Shown piece by piece: positions 48,020-58,763 of a stretch of 64,000 nt of DNA. The position numbers and the translations under genes were made by a program. This DNA is from Ochromonas danica (taxonomy: Eukaryota; Sar; Chrysophyceae; Chromulinales; Chromulinaceae). Under the pieces are notes generated by a model. It did no database searches and had not been told where the DNA came from. It saw nothing but the letters and a program-made list of their open reading frames with translations. The stretch covers positions 62,001 to 126,000 of the forward strand of contig VKHL01000034.1 of assembly GCA_015146655.1 (NCBI GenBank), in the 5' to 3' direction. Within the stretch, counting starts at the first letter, position 1. Every line of letters begins with the position of its first letter.

Positions 48020-48216
48020 CTAATTGCGAATTGTAGCATCATAAGGTTTGTAACTTGCTCCTTGTTGCTCAAGCTCATGAATCCACTTGTTAACCAAAGC
48101 GATCACTTCTTGGATAAGATCACGCTCTCCAACCTTCACTGTCAAAGCTAATAAGAGACGATCATCACGAGGGGTGTCACTCAGCAGCATTTTACCCAAT
48201 TGTTCACGCTCCGCCT

Positions 48217-48286
<70 letters not shown>

Positions 48287-49528
48287 GCACAAGACTGTCA
48301 AAAATCATCTTTCTAAATGTTACTAATGCTAACTTACCTCAGCAACTTCAGCATGTAATCGCAAGGTCAGAAGGTTTCTTAATGCTATATAAGATGCCAT
48401 TTCATTCCTTACAGAAATCATCTGACCTTGAAAAATACCTTCAACACGACTCATCTCATCTAAACTATCCACTTGAATAATACGTATCATATTCATTAAC
48501 TTAGGAGAAACACGTGGTAAGGTATTAGTAATTGTTCCTTTGAAATCATAACTATGCGCTGCAGTAGATAATCCATGTCTTTGTAAGAGAGAGTTCTTCT
48601 GCTCATAATAGATGGAAGTTGGCATAAGCTTAGTCCATAAATCAATAGCTTGATATGGATTAGGAGTCACTACAAAACCATAGGTATATAATAACTTGGC
48701 ATTACAGTAATGACCATAGACAGCATGAACTTCTCTACCAGGTAGTAAATCACTTCCTGCTGTTAACCAAACACTATCACTTTCTTCATCATAATGAAAA
48801 GTATCCTGTGGATGAAGAAGCACTTCCTCTTCTTCTACACTATTCTGCTGCTGCTGTGGATGATGATTGGAGTAATAGTGATGATTTGCCATGTCTAATA
48901 AAGGTACAATACATCTCATAGATTGACCATGTCGACTAATATCTAAAGCACGACTATAAATCACAGATAATGCCCATGTATACAGATCAATGGTAAGTCC
49001 ACCCAAGAGATCAGGATAAGATGATGTTAATGGTTCATAAATTGACTGATAATCACCTAAAATTTGTCTTTTCAACATGTTAACCAAGGAAGGTAGAATA
49101 GTACCTTTCAAATAGTCAACTTCTTCATCTTCCCAAAAGATTGGGGTATTGAAATGAGTTGGCATAGTCTGGACATGTGCTGACCATGGACAAGCATCTG
49201 TCTCACCTTTCATTAGATGAAGCATAGCAAAGACTAATCCAATGGCTAATACTTCATCTGGATAATTCAATAAACCTTCATTCTCTGCGAAAATTACTTT
49301 TAATGGTTCAAACTGAGTAACAGTTTCGACATTTATAGTGGATTGGAAAGGTACTTGGATAAGTGGACTTCCCTTGGTAACGAAGTCATTGGTTAGAATG
49401 CCTACGCCAGCGTCTTCTTGATCGTGGAATTCGATAGAAGGAAGAATTTTGATCTTACCATCTGTCTTGATCTTATCAATAACATTTTCAAGACGAGATA
49501 GTTGAGATTGATGAATGATCTCACTCAT
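48020..49528 (-). CDS. SETD3/RuBisCO-LSMT-like SET-domain methyltransferase (2 exons)
   Basis: Exons 49528-48338 and 48214-48020 (phase 0, 123-bp intron) give 461 aa. SET domain split by an insert as in the SETD3/SETD6/LSMT group: start GVGILTNDFVTKGSPLIQVP, then the SAM-site motif RCIVPLLDMANHHYYSNH (NHxxxxN type) and VHAVYGHYCNAKLLYTYGFV, the catalytic-Tyr segment. A Rubis-subs-bind-type all-helical C-terminal domain follows (ALRNLLTLRL; exon 2: AEREQLGKMLL). These enzymes methylate histidine in actin or lysine in Rubisco and other proteins; substrate unknown. Intron 1 is mostly a UG tract placed right at the acceptor. Confidence 0.9.
48221..48283. repeat. (CA)n tract, intron of SET gene
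   Basis: About 60 bp of pure CA. The coding strand reads (TG)n then CTGTAG at the acceptor 48215-48216. Confidence 0.97.
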
Positions 49529-49820
49529 AATGGATTCTCACACACTACTGTTGTTGTTATTGTTGATCTTGATTGTTTGTAATTTGTTGGTTTTGGGGAA
49601 ATGAGTGAATGGAGATGTGGGTGAGAGATTTGACAGTTTGAGTAGTGAGAGATTTGAATTCTAACTCACAAATTCATCTTTCTATCGAGCGAGGAGTGTA
49701 ACGTTTATGTTGCTCACATGACATCACCTCACAACAACAACTACCTCACAACAAATCATTCTCCACCTCTTTTGACCTGGATTCACTGCTTCAGCAAAGA
49801 CTATTCTTCGTAGATTAAAT
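49529..49820. promoter_or_regulatory. Divergent promoter, SET gene and UMP-CMP kinase
   Basis: 292 bp between two outward ATGs. Includes a TTGTTGTTATTGTTG run close to the SET gene. No clear core element. Confidence 0.4.
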
Positions 49821-50880
49821 ATGGGAGGTTCAGCTAGCTTATATCGCAAGACATCACCAAATGATACTTCTATTTCAGTGGCGGCAAATCAAACGAATAC
49901 TACTACTGCTGCTGCATCTCAACCTTCAGCACCAGCACCAGCACCAGCACCAGCACCAGTAGCTTCCTCTGCTGATGCTAAAGAAGCTGCACCAGTGTCA
50001 GCACCAGCACCATTAACAGCACCAGTGGCTTCATCCGCCGAGGCTAAGGAAGCCCCGTTATCTTCTTCTCCTCCTGCTGTTGTTGTTGTAGAACCTATTC
50101 CTGTCGTGGAGTCTCCCAAAACGATTGATCCACCAGAAATAACAGATGCAATTCCAGTTGTGACTACTGCCAGCCCTGCTGCTATTGATCCCTCCTCTCT
50201 ACCATCCTCTACCAAGTTTCAAGGTAAACGAACCTCATGGTTCTAACTAACCCTCTAGCTATCTGATGACTTACTCCACTGTGATTAACATGCATATCTA
50301 TGCTATATTAGTGGTCTTTGTCCTGGGTGGTCCTGGTAGTGGCAAAGGCACGAATTGTGTTTTAATCAAAGAGAAGTTTGGTTATGTCCATCTCAGTGCA
50401 GGTGATCTACTTCGTGCAGAACGTGAATCAGGTTCCGAGTTAGCCACTCTCATTAACAACTATATTACATCTGGTACAATCGTTCCTGCTGAAATCACAG
50501 TTCGTCTTCTACGTCAAGCAATGGAGAAAGCATCTCATCAATCAATGAAATTCCTTGTTGATGGATTTCCACGTGATTTGGCAAATTTAGAATGTTGGGA
50601 GAAAGATATGAATGAAGTGGCAGATGTCAACTTCCTCTTATTTATTGACTGCCCTACAGATGTTATGGTTGATCGATTACTTGAACGAGGTAAGACCAGT
50701 GGTCGTAATGATGATAATATTGATACCATCAAGAAGAGATTGGTTACCTATGAAGAACAAACAAAACCTATTATTGAGCGATTTCGTGAAATGGGGAAGA
50801 TACAAAGTATTGATTCTAATCGATCTCAAGAGGAAGTCTTTGCTGATGTAGAGAAACTCTTTTCTTCCTTGTCTCAGTAG
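49821..50880 (+). CDS. UMP-CMP kinase with N-terminal extension (2 exons)
   Basis: Exons 49821-50223 and 50312-50880 (88-bp intron) give 323 aa. Nucleoside monophosphate kinase making UDP/CDP from UMP/CMP. The core, about residues 134-323, has the P-loop GGPGSGKGTN, the NMP-binding part (HLSAGDLLRAER), DGFPRDLANLECWE and the LID DRLLERGKTSGRNDDN, a short LID as in UMP-CMP kinases. The 134-residue N-terminal extension begins MGGSASLYRK, a good N-myristoylation signal, and continues with Ala/Pro-rich repeats (APAPAPAPVASSADAKEA-type, twice). Core family sure; membrane or flagellar attachment via myristate is inference. Confidence 0.92.
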
Positions 50881-51418
50881 ATAATACTGTAATATTACAG
50901 TATCTACTAACCTCACCTCAATAAGAAGAAGACGATGAGATGTGAGTCTTTGAAAGTCTTCTTATAAGAAGTCGTTCATGTAATCTTCCCTATTTGTTAA
51001 CATTATTTGTACTTCGCATTAAAATCAAACAGACTGACAAAAAGGAATAAATGAGAGGATATGTTCCATGTCTTTTTATAAAAATGTAATAAGACTAATT
51101 TCTCCTCTTTCGTCCATCTATTTCGTTTTATTTGCCACCAAACTTCGTTAGGATGTAGTAGTACTCATTGTAGTACTCCTGCAGTAGTACCAAACTTCGT
51201 TAGGATGGACGACAAGACAGGAGCGTGTACGTGCATGACCTGGGTAAATGTAGATGAGGCTACCTACTGCACCCAATGGATGCCTTAACTTTCGAATATA
51301 GTCTATCTTACACCGTTTATCTTACAATGTACGTTCTGTAGAGGCAGATTACGTTTGGTAAAATGATGGCGCAAAGTGCAGGAGGGGTATGATATCACAA
51401 CAGTCTGTCGAATTGCAG
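50881..51418. other. Intergenic region with a 19-bp direct repeat
   Basis: 538 bp after the kinase. ACCAAACTTCGTTAGGATG occurs at 51137-51155 and again at 51189-51207, with 33 bp of GTAGTACT-rich sequence between. No gene. Confidence 0.6.
51137..51207. repeat. 19-bp direct repeat pair
   Basis: Perfect copies 51137-51155 and 51189-51207. Could be a tandem duplication with a 33-bp spacer or the footprint of an excised element. Confidence 0.9.
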
Positions 51419-51886
51419 CTAAGGGATAGTGCTAACTTCTACAGTCTTCTCAGGGTAGTTAATTGACATCGACGCACGAATGCTAGTGAAGTAATCTTGA
51501 CCAAGCAAATCAACATCCTCAAAATTATTTGCGGATGGATACACGGTAATAGCTGTTCCATGAATCAGAACATTGGTCCCACTTGATATACTTTCCTGAA
51601 ATCCCAGTGCAGCTCGAGTTTCAGATCTCAGGTAGGTATATGGACATGCTGTGTCGACCAAGAAATTCACATTGATGGCTTTTGATCGCTTTGAAACAAC
51701 AAAAGGGAGAAATACGCAAAGAGATAGACCAAAAACAATCCCATGAACAGGGAAGGTTGGGATCACTGAAGTTTCAGACAACGGCACCGATCCTAGTTCT
51801 TCCCAAATTTGAGTCAATATTTCAGGAGTAACATTCACTTTCACATCAAATTCATGTGGTGGAACTACAGGCTGTGCACAATTCAT
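51419..51886 (-). pseudogene. Retropepsin-like fragment, probably fossil of an LTR-type element
   Basis: 155-codon frame, ATG at 51886. The part VNFLVDTACPYTYLRSE, followed later by DLLGQDYF, resembles the flap-and-active-site plan of retropepsin-like aspartic proteases (DT/SG...LG.D...). A hydrophobic stretch (GIVFGLSLCVFLPFVV) precedes it. No reverse transcriptase, integrase, gag or long terminal repeats were found nearby, so this is an isolated piece. Treat as an old, broken copy or as a cellular retropepsin-like gene; I cannot tell which. Age unknown. Confidence 0.4.
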
Positions 51887-52204
51887 AGTCTATGACTTCG
51901 ATGATGATCGCTGATCAGCTTTGTGAGTCGTTCCAGGAGGGATTGCTTCAGTCCATACACTATTGTGCATCAGCACCATTCCATGGAATCCATTAGGAAT
52001 GGGCTTTGCCGTGCAGGCGAAATCCCTTGTTGTCATTCTTCAAACACCTTCAATCGCGTACAACCTGTATCCTGTATTGACCTTCATGATGAAATGTTGT
52101 CTCACCAACACCACGTATTATTCTTGATGGTGGTGCGGTGGTTCACATTAACCAAGGTGACTTGATATTCTTCATATTGCTTAATCAGATGGCAGGATTT
52201 GCCA

Positions 52205-52334
52205 AGATTGGATAGGTCTATAGCCTGTGTAGAGAAGAGTGTTCAGGAGATTTGCTATCTTCGTTGGCTTTCCTTCAACGAAGACAATCAAACTTCTCGA
52301 ATAGTCTTATCCATAAAGGCTGTGTGTCCAATCT
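52205..52334. repeat. Foldback copy A
   Basis: Outer arms AGATTGGA / TCCAATCT close a 130-bp imperfect hairpin; the apical stem CTTCGTTG (52259-52266) / CAACGAAG (52276-52283) is perfect. It shares the string TTCAACGAAGACAATCAAA and much of its flank with copy B. Confidence 0.8.
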
Positions 52335-52511
52335 CCGAAGTATTTTATAAAGGGGACTCAGCCTGAGATTGCGATCTATCACGTTTGATTGGGTCACAGC
52401 GGATTCAAGTTATCCCAAGCCTTCTAACCTCCTCTAATCGAAGAAGAATTCGTTAAAGATCGAAAGGAATCCCAGTTCGACGGAAGGAATGGACCTTGTT
52501 ATCTGTGTGTA

Positions 52512-52651
52512 GATCTGTCAAGGTTAGATATAGTCTGTGTAGAAAAGACTGATCGGGAGACGTGATTGCCTTCGTTGACTTTCATTCAACGAAGACAATC
52601 AAATTTCTCGATCAGTTTCTCCAAACAGGCTATATCGAAACTTGACAGATC
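52512..52651. repeat. Foldback copy B
   Basis: Outer arms GATCTGTCAAGGTT / AACTTGACAGATC, then ATATAGTCTGT / ACAGGCTATAT and GACTGATC / GATCAGTTTC. The same apical stem CTTCGTTG / CAACGAAG as copy A (52570-52577 and 52587-52594). The whole copy can fold as one hairpin of about 140 bp. Confidence 0.85.
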
Positions 52652-52791
52652 CATGTCAGATCTTCAAGTAATATGAAGGAGGACTGACTCCATGATCCAT
52701 CGCCATTGACTGATGATTGACTACTAACGCAGACAGCACACGCTTTTGTTTCCAGCTATACCATCGTGTCTCTAACATCTCTGACACATCT

Positions 52792-52861
52792 TTCATTAAG
52801 ATATTCCGATCTTTCCGCAGAATCGATTGGAAGTTATGGAAGATCGGAATATCTTAATGAA
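52792..52861. repeat. 24-bp hairpin, one bulged base
   Basis: Arms TTCATTAAGATATTCCGATC... (52792-52816) and ...GATCGGAATATCTTAATGAA (52838-52861) pair through 24 bp with one bulge, loop about 21 bases. Unrelated in sequence to copies A and B. Confidence 0.9.
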
Positions 52862-53143
52862 GGAAGAAAAAAGACTAGCTTCTTCTCTTGTTAGGTGAGG
52901 TTATACACAATTCATCCATCAACAGCAGAAAATTGGAATTCACCCAATTGATTGATTTACGATATGGCCGATCCTTCTATGACCTACTGATCAGTGATAG
53001 GAGGGGAGCCCTTCAGCCACAGCCGCAAACTCTCTCTGCAAACGAATCAGAGCTAGTCTGGAACCCGAACCCCAGATTTCCAGGATCTGAAATGAACATA
53101 AACACAATAGAATACTAAACAATTACACTACCGGCGGCTGACA

Positions 53144-54964
53144 ATGAAAATTGCTTCAGTTGTGGCTCGAATTTCATTTTTCGATATTATTCCGAAAGAT
53201 CTAATTCGATCTATCTTATGGGAATGGGTGAATGATAGCAAATCTACGGTTGCTCTGGATACAGCATGTTGTAATCATAGTATACGATCTTATTTCCTTG
53301 AACTACTTCAAAATCAAACTATACCATATACAAAATATCCTATTAGTATTCTTGGATGGAAATGGTTATATAAGAAAGAAATGAAATTCTCTCAAGAAGG
53401 TATCTTACTATCTATTAATAAATTACGTATATTTGGACCATATCTTTCTAATTTGACCTCAGTGAGAAGCGTCACTCTCTATGGGGGAGGTGGACAAGTT
53501 AATCCAGAAGTTCTTTATCCATCCCATGAAGATACTCTTTTTCAGTTTCAACGTTGTTGTTCACACCTGAAAAGATTGGATCTTCTAGCTGTGGTATGGG
53601 ATGAAGAGAGGCTGTGGTCCTTCCTAGACCATCTGGTGGTCTTAGGAGAGAAGAGGTCTGTTGCTACTTTGTCATCGTCACCATCGTCGTCATCAGCAGC
53701 ATCAGCATCAAATAGAATTCAATTAGAACATCTCTCTTTACCAAAGAAAGCCTTGTCTATCCCTTATGATCAGGTCAATTCTAGGATGACGATACTAGGT
53801 CAAACCTTAACCTCCTTACATCTTCACTATGACAGTGAGATAACTCATGACATCTTCCAGACTCTTGTCTTAACTTGTCCACATCTTCGATCACTTCGTA
53901 TACCTATTCAACGTGCATTAAAGAAAGGTCTACTAACTGTCACTCAATTAGAGATTGCTATTCAAGAGAAATGGGTAGAGTTAGAAGATATCTATTTCAA
54001 TGACTCTTGCCCTTTAGAAGACAAAGTCATGTTTGGACGATGTTCTTATGGTAGACAGGATCTCTTCTTTACAGAGAGTAATATCCATGTTTTATTGGCT
54101 ATTCTTCCATGGAATAGATTGAAGCATTTTGCTCTTTTCCCATCCAAACTAACAGATCCATCTATTTTAACCTATTTCTTGAAGAAGTCCAAGATTATTG
54201 AGAGTGTGATCATTATGAATCTTTTGCGTTATACTCGAATTAGTTCGTGTCGTAGTCCTTCTTCACCTTTATCTATCTTATATTCTAGTAATACCCTCAC
54301 CACGGTCAGCTCTAATGCCATTGAGGTAATTGAAGAAGTGAAAGACCATAATCTTTATCTTGGTGTTGGTCGAGGTGATCCTATGTTGTTTGAAACCTTA
54401 GCAACTTATTTCACTTCCTATTCGTCTTGCCATCCACTGAGATCTCTTCAGCTACAAATGAAGGCAAAAGATAAATTGGACGTTGTGGCTACCTTCCTCA
54501 AATGCATTGGTGACGATTTGATTAATTTGGATATTCGAGGATTTATTAAAGGTGGAAAGATTCTTCAGATCTTGTTAGCACTCTCTTTACCGAAATTGGA
54601 AGGCTTGCATTATCGACTAGATAGGATAACACAAAAAGAAGACCAAGAGTTGTTGTTGCAGTACCTGCAATGTCATGGTTATCAGCTAAGTGAGTTGTCG
54701 TTGTGGAATTGTGCAAATGTGACTGATGAAATTCTTGTGGATCTCCTGAGAAGTGGAGTGTTAGTTGAGATTAAGCGGTTGGAGTTGTGGTGGTGCAAAA
54801 AGCTGACTGATCATGGTGTGCATGAGATACTCTGCAGATGTCCCAAGCTAAGCTGGCTTCGTATAACTGACTGTGGTACTAAGGAGCGAATAATAGCCAG
54901 TGATGTGGTGCAAGTTCGAATCCTTCGCAAAAAGCGAATGATCGACGTTTACAATCAGGTTTAG
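53144..54964 (+). CDS. LRR protein 2, relative of LRR protein 1
   Basis: 606 aa, intronless, ATG at 53144. N-terminus IPKDLIRSILWEW ... ALDTACCNHSIRSYFL aligns with LPRDILHSVYSEW ... LDIACVGKVDREAWL of LRR protein 1, an F-box-like helix pair. LRRs of the AMN1/RNI type follow, most clearly in the last 200 residues (LSELSLWNCANVTDEILVDL, IKRLELWWCKKLTDHGVHEI, LSWLRITDCGTKE), where the LxxLxLxxCxxLTDxG pattern is the classical F-box/LRR cysteine-containing type. A Ser/Ala linker is near residue 180. No signal peptide or membrane part. Role likely protein recognition. Confidence 0.78.
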   Translation: MKIASVVARISFFDIIPKDLIRSILWEWVNDSKSTVALDTACCNHSIRSYFLELLQNQTIPYTKYPISILGWKWLYKKEMKFSQEGILLSINKLRIFGPYLSNLTSVRSVTLYGGGGQVNPEVLYPSHEDTLFQFQRCCSHLKRLDLLAVVWDEERLWSFLDHLVVLGEKRSVATLSSSPSSSSAASASNRIQLEHLSLPKKALSIPYDQVNSRMTILGQTLTSLHLHYDSEITHDIFQTLVLTCPHLRSLRIPIQRALKKGLLTVTQLEIAIQEKWVELEDIYFNDSCPLEDKVMFGRCSYGRQDLFFTESNIHVLLAILPWNRLKHFALFPSKLTDPSILTYFLKKSKIIESVIIMNLLRYTRISSCRSPSSPLSILYSSNTLTTVSSNAIEVIEEVKDHNLYLGVGRGDPMLFETLATYFTSYSSCHPLRSLQLQMKAKDKLDVVATFLKCIGDDLINLDIRGFIKGGKILQILLALSLPKLEGLHYRLDRITQKEDQELLLQYLQCHGYQLSELSLWNCANVTDEILVDLLRSGVLVEIKRLELWWCKKLTDHGVHEILCRCPKLSWLRITDCGTKERIIASDVVQVRILRKKRMIDVYNQV

Positions 54965-55380
54965 CACCACACATTCTCCTCGTAACTGAATATGGTAGTT
55001 AGTGGCAAATACCTGGTTTGGTATGTTTCTTAAGCCATTGGATGATTAGGCTGGTTTGTTAACGACTTTTTGTTATAGAATTCATTGTTATTGGCCGTTA
55101 AAAGATACTAATTAAGTTAACATTAACCTAGTCTACCCGCTTCCGGGAGGCAGTTTCGCTGACCCCCTGTGAAACGGTCAAGATATCCTTCACCCAGCAG
55201 ACCCCCACCTCTGCACTGGACTCAGACTCCCACGATCATCAATCATCATCCACTTGATCCAGATCAGATCAGATCAGATCAGAAGTGATTGTACTATACA
55301 GCTGATTTTACAGCAAATTCCTTTTTTTTCCCATTACAGAACAAGATAGTGATTTTCACTTCATTCTGCTATCTACTAAA
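54965..55380. other. Intergenic region
   Basis: 416 bp between LRR gene 2 and the EF-hand gene (same strand). A (GATCA)n run near 55258-55282 (five tandem AGATC/ATCAG units) and a poly-T near 55323. Promoter for the EF-hand gene. Confidence 0.45.
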
Positions 55381-58040
55381 ATGAATCAAACACAACAACA
55401 TACTACCAATCATCATCATGGTAATGGTGAGAAAGTCACCAAAAGTGGAACAATAGCAGAACGTATTGTTTGGATGAGTCGTACAAGTGATGAACTTGGT
55501 TCTCATATCAAAACAGATCTAGAATCTTATCTTACTTTAATTCGACGTAAAATACAAGAAAAATGTGCTACCACAGCAGAATTAATAGCACAAATACGTC
55601 GTTTTAAGATTGGTGAATCTGTCCATGTTACACCTAATGAATTTCGATTTACATTAATTAAATTTGGTGTAATCTTACCTCAAATCTTAGTTGATCGTAT
55701 CTTTAATGTCTTTGATTCTGATCGATCAGGTACTATGGATTTTGATGAATTTGCTACCTGGATTATGAATTCTGAATTTCGTCCAGCTGTAAAGAAAAGT
55801 CGTTTTCAATTAGATGAACATGAAAGACCAGAGAAAATATTACAAAAGAAAATGAAACAGTGTTTAGATAATTATCCTTCTGTCTTTAAACAATTAAAAG
55901 AACAAGTTAGCTTCTTAGAGTTTATTAGTGAAGTTAATCGTGTAGCAATGCCATTAACAGAACGTGAAGCAAGAAATATTTTTCAATTATTAGATCCAAA
56001 AGATGAAGGATTTATTGAAAGTGCTTCCCTTGTATTATGGGCTACAACAGGTCGTTTTGAAAGACATAATTTACGTTTACAACGTGAAGAAGAAGCATTG
56101 CGTTCTTTAGATATTCGTACAGCTGATGAATTAAAGAATTTAATTAAACGTATTATTGGGAATAATACACGTCAATTAGAAAATGCCTTTTCTCATATTA
56201 AAATAGGTCAAGGAACTAAATTACCATTTGAAGAATTTCGTCGTTGTTTATTAAATGGTGGTATTGGGAAAAATTTATATGATATTAAGCAATTATTCTT
56301 AGCATTAGGAGGGAAGAAAGAAGGATTAGCAGATATTGATGCTTTCTTTGCTAATCTAGCACCTGTCCCTTCTGATCCATTTAATGAAGTGAGTGCTAAA
56401 CGTGCACCCACAGCAATTATTAGTACCTCACGTGCTGATCGTCATTTACGAGATGCTTTAAGAAAATGCTTTAAAGAGATAAAACATGAGATTGAAATAG
56501 AAGATCGTGATTCTTCTGGATATGTCTCATCTGAATCATTATATCGTATTCTAGTGAAAAGATGTATGCCATTGTCATTTGAAGACTTTCGATTTGTTAT
56601 TCAACAGGTGAGATGGATAAGACTTTTTCCTTTGTTTACATCTTATTCATTACCCTGTGTGTGTATGGTGTGTGTGTGTGTATGTGTGTGTGTGTGTGTG
56701 TATGTGTGTGTGTGTGTGTGTGTGTATGTGTGTGTGTTTGTGTGTGTTTGTGTGTATTAGATACGTCATGAGCCTGGTACAACAAGAATTGATTATAATC
56801 ATTTCTTTCATGCTTATAATCCTTTACTTCCACATCATGAATTAAATGGATTAGCAACATTGAAGAATTACTCAGATCGTACATTATTATCTCTTCCTTC
56901 TCCTACAACACATCTCAATAGTCCCAAGAATCACTTGAAACAATTGGGTAGTTCAGGTGGTAATCTGTCATTTTCTGCCTCTGCACCTGCTTTTCGTCTT
57001 CAAGACTTGAAGATCACCAGTAATAACAATAGTGAGAAGAGTCGCAATGAGAATACTGTAGCTGGTGCACAAGATGACTCTCTCATTGGTATACAAAATC
57101 GTAATACTCCATTGGATTCTTCTCTTGATGGAACTAATAATAGCAATCCTGAATTAAAGAAGATCTGGCAAGCTGTGTTAAGAGAGTGTCATCGTGTAGA
57201 TCCTGAGCGAACAGGACAAGTTAATCGTGTGGCATTTATTGCAGCATTGGAGAAAGCTGATAATGGCAGGGTGAGTACCATACCATGTCTTGTCTTGTTT
57301 GATCTTTTTCATAGTTGTTTACATGATGTTGTTGGATTTTATTGAAGGCATTAACTCCTGAAGGAATGAATAAATTGGCTGATCAGTACACGTTATCCAA
57401 TGGTCTTGTGAACTATCTCATGCTTTTCCGCAGCTATCTTGGTACAGATCATCGTCGTTCCTCAACTGCAGCTCCTGGAATGTCTCGTATTCGTTCTTTG
57501 CCTGCCTTGGGTGATTCCACGAGAGAGTCTACTGCTGCGTTGAATAATACATATACCTTACCTGCTGGTCCAGTTCATCCTTGGGAGTTTGGTTACACAC
57601 GTGAAAAGCATCAAGAATTTCCCTATTGGCATAAAGCAACTTCCTTACCCAAGTCAACTACAGCCTCATTGAAGGTATCCGTCTCTTCTATTCCTTCAGC
57701 CACCGAGAAGTCTGCAGATCAGTTGACTGATCAAGAAAAGACAGCCTTATTGTCTCAGTATAATAATATGGTATTACAAGTCTGTCATAAATGCTATGAA
57801 CTGTTCTTGCCACTTTGGAGAGCCTTACGAGGTGATTTGAAGAAGAATCAAGTAACCAATCAGAAAGGAACTATTCTCACCAATCACTTCATTTCTATTC
57901 TTGAAAAGCATGGAATCATCCTTTCGAAAACGGAACTTGGTTTGATTGTTCGTAGTTTTCGAGGATATGGCACACAAGATTTGGTGCGATTTGACGATTT
58001 TTTGAGAGTTTGTATGCTCGTCAAAAATCACTTCAAATGA
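55381..58040 (+). CDS. EF-hand protein, EFCAB6-like (3 exons)
   Basis: Exons 55381-56607, 56761-57270 and 57348-58040, all phase 0, give 809 aa. Many EF-hand-like units in pairs; the clearest calcium loop is DSDRSGTMDFDEF (about residue 118), canonical at all ligand positions. Others (DPKDEGFIESASL, DRDSSGYVSSESL, and DPERTGQVNRVAF) are less complete. The order of repeated EF-hands with Arg/Lys-rich linkers is like EFCAB6 and other axonemal microtubule inner proteins. Intron 1 is almost wholly a UG tract. Assignment to EF-hand proteins is sure; EFCAB6 relationship is moderate. Confidence 0.78.
56658..56757. repeat. (TG)n tract, intron 1 of EF-hand gene
   Basis: About 100 bp of TGTG with TA interruptions, sense UG, ending in TGTATTAG at the acceptor (exon 2 starts 56761). 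Confidence 0.97.
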
Positions 58041-58763
58041 TGATTCTTGCATTGATCAATGGTATTGAATTGTGGTATAGTAATAATGCTGTTCGTGTTC
58101 TTCTTCCTGGCTTCTTTCTCGCTCTTTCCAGTCTTGCTGTATAATAATTATCGCAAGTTTCAACCTCCTCACTGTATGTACAAGTAGTAGAGCTGTAGTG
58201 GATTAGACGGGCTGTTATATTTGAACGCCCCTCTATCCTACAACTATGGGAATTTTATTTTAATATCCCAGAGTTAGAGTTAATATAAAGAAAAGAAAGA
58301 AGATAAAATTGTCCCTATAGTATAGAATTGGCATACCAATAGTACAGGGCAAACCTCTGTGTCATTAAGATCGAATGAAGTTACACGATCCACGAATCAA
58401 TGTCAGATGTCAACGTGGCCACCACGTTAACCCACCACTCATTCAACAAGAGCAAGGAAGAGCAAACAGTCGCCAAAAAGTGGCCAGTAGTTCCGTTGAA
58501 TTGCATTCAAAACCCGCGCAAAGTGCACACAGAGAGAAGCACACAGGCAGGCACACTGAGAGGCCTCGCTGGAACTCTCTCAGTGCATCTGATCTCTGAC
58601 AACAGCGAAGATGATCTAATCGACCCACAATCCTCACCTAGATTAGCACTCTTAGTGCCAATTACCACAAACGTGTACTACTTAGACAACTAGTCTATCC
58701 TATTTGAACCTCTCTCTTCTTTTTTTACTTTCTTGCTCACTGTTTTCTTCTTCTTCTTTTTGG
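58041..58763. other. Intergenic region
   Basis: 723 bp between the EF-hand and RRM genes, same strand. Two overlapping plus-strand ORFs (58375-58693) and one minus-strand ORF lack homology. No repeats of note. Confidence 0.4.

Larger units (their letters stand above)
51887..53143. other. Hairpin-rich region upstream of LRR gene 2
   Basis: 1.26 kb with no supported gene. It contains two related foldbacks (52205-52334 and 52512-52651) and a third unrelated hairpin (52792-52861), listed separately. A weak ORF at 52888-53118 has no homology. Confidence 0.6.

Noticed and set aside
52205-52651. Could the paired hairpins be a CRISPR array
   Set aside because: Only two diverged copies, irregular spacing, no spacer pattern and no cas genes; the genome is eukaryotic.
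54906-54925. tRNA-like T-loop string GTTCGAATCC
   Set aside because: Inside the coding frame of LRR gene 2 and no acceptor, D or anticodon arm can be built around it.
58375-58693. Overlapping ORFs between EF-hand and RRM genes
   Set aside because: Two frames of the same stretch plus one antisense, no homology and no consistent splice partner.
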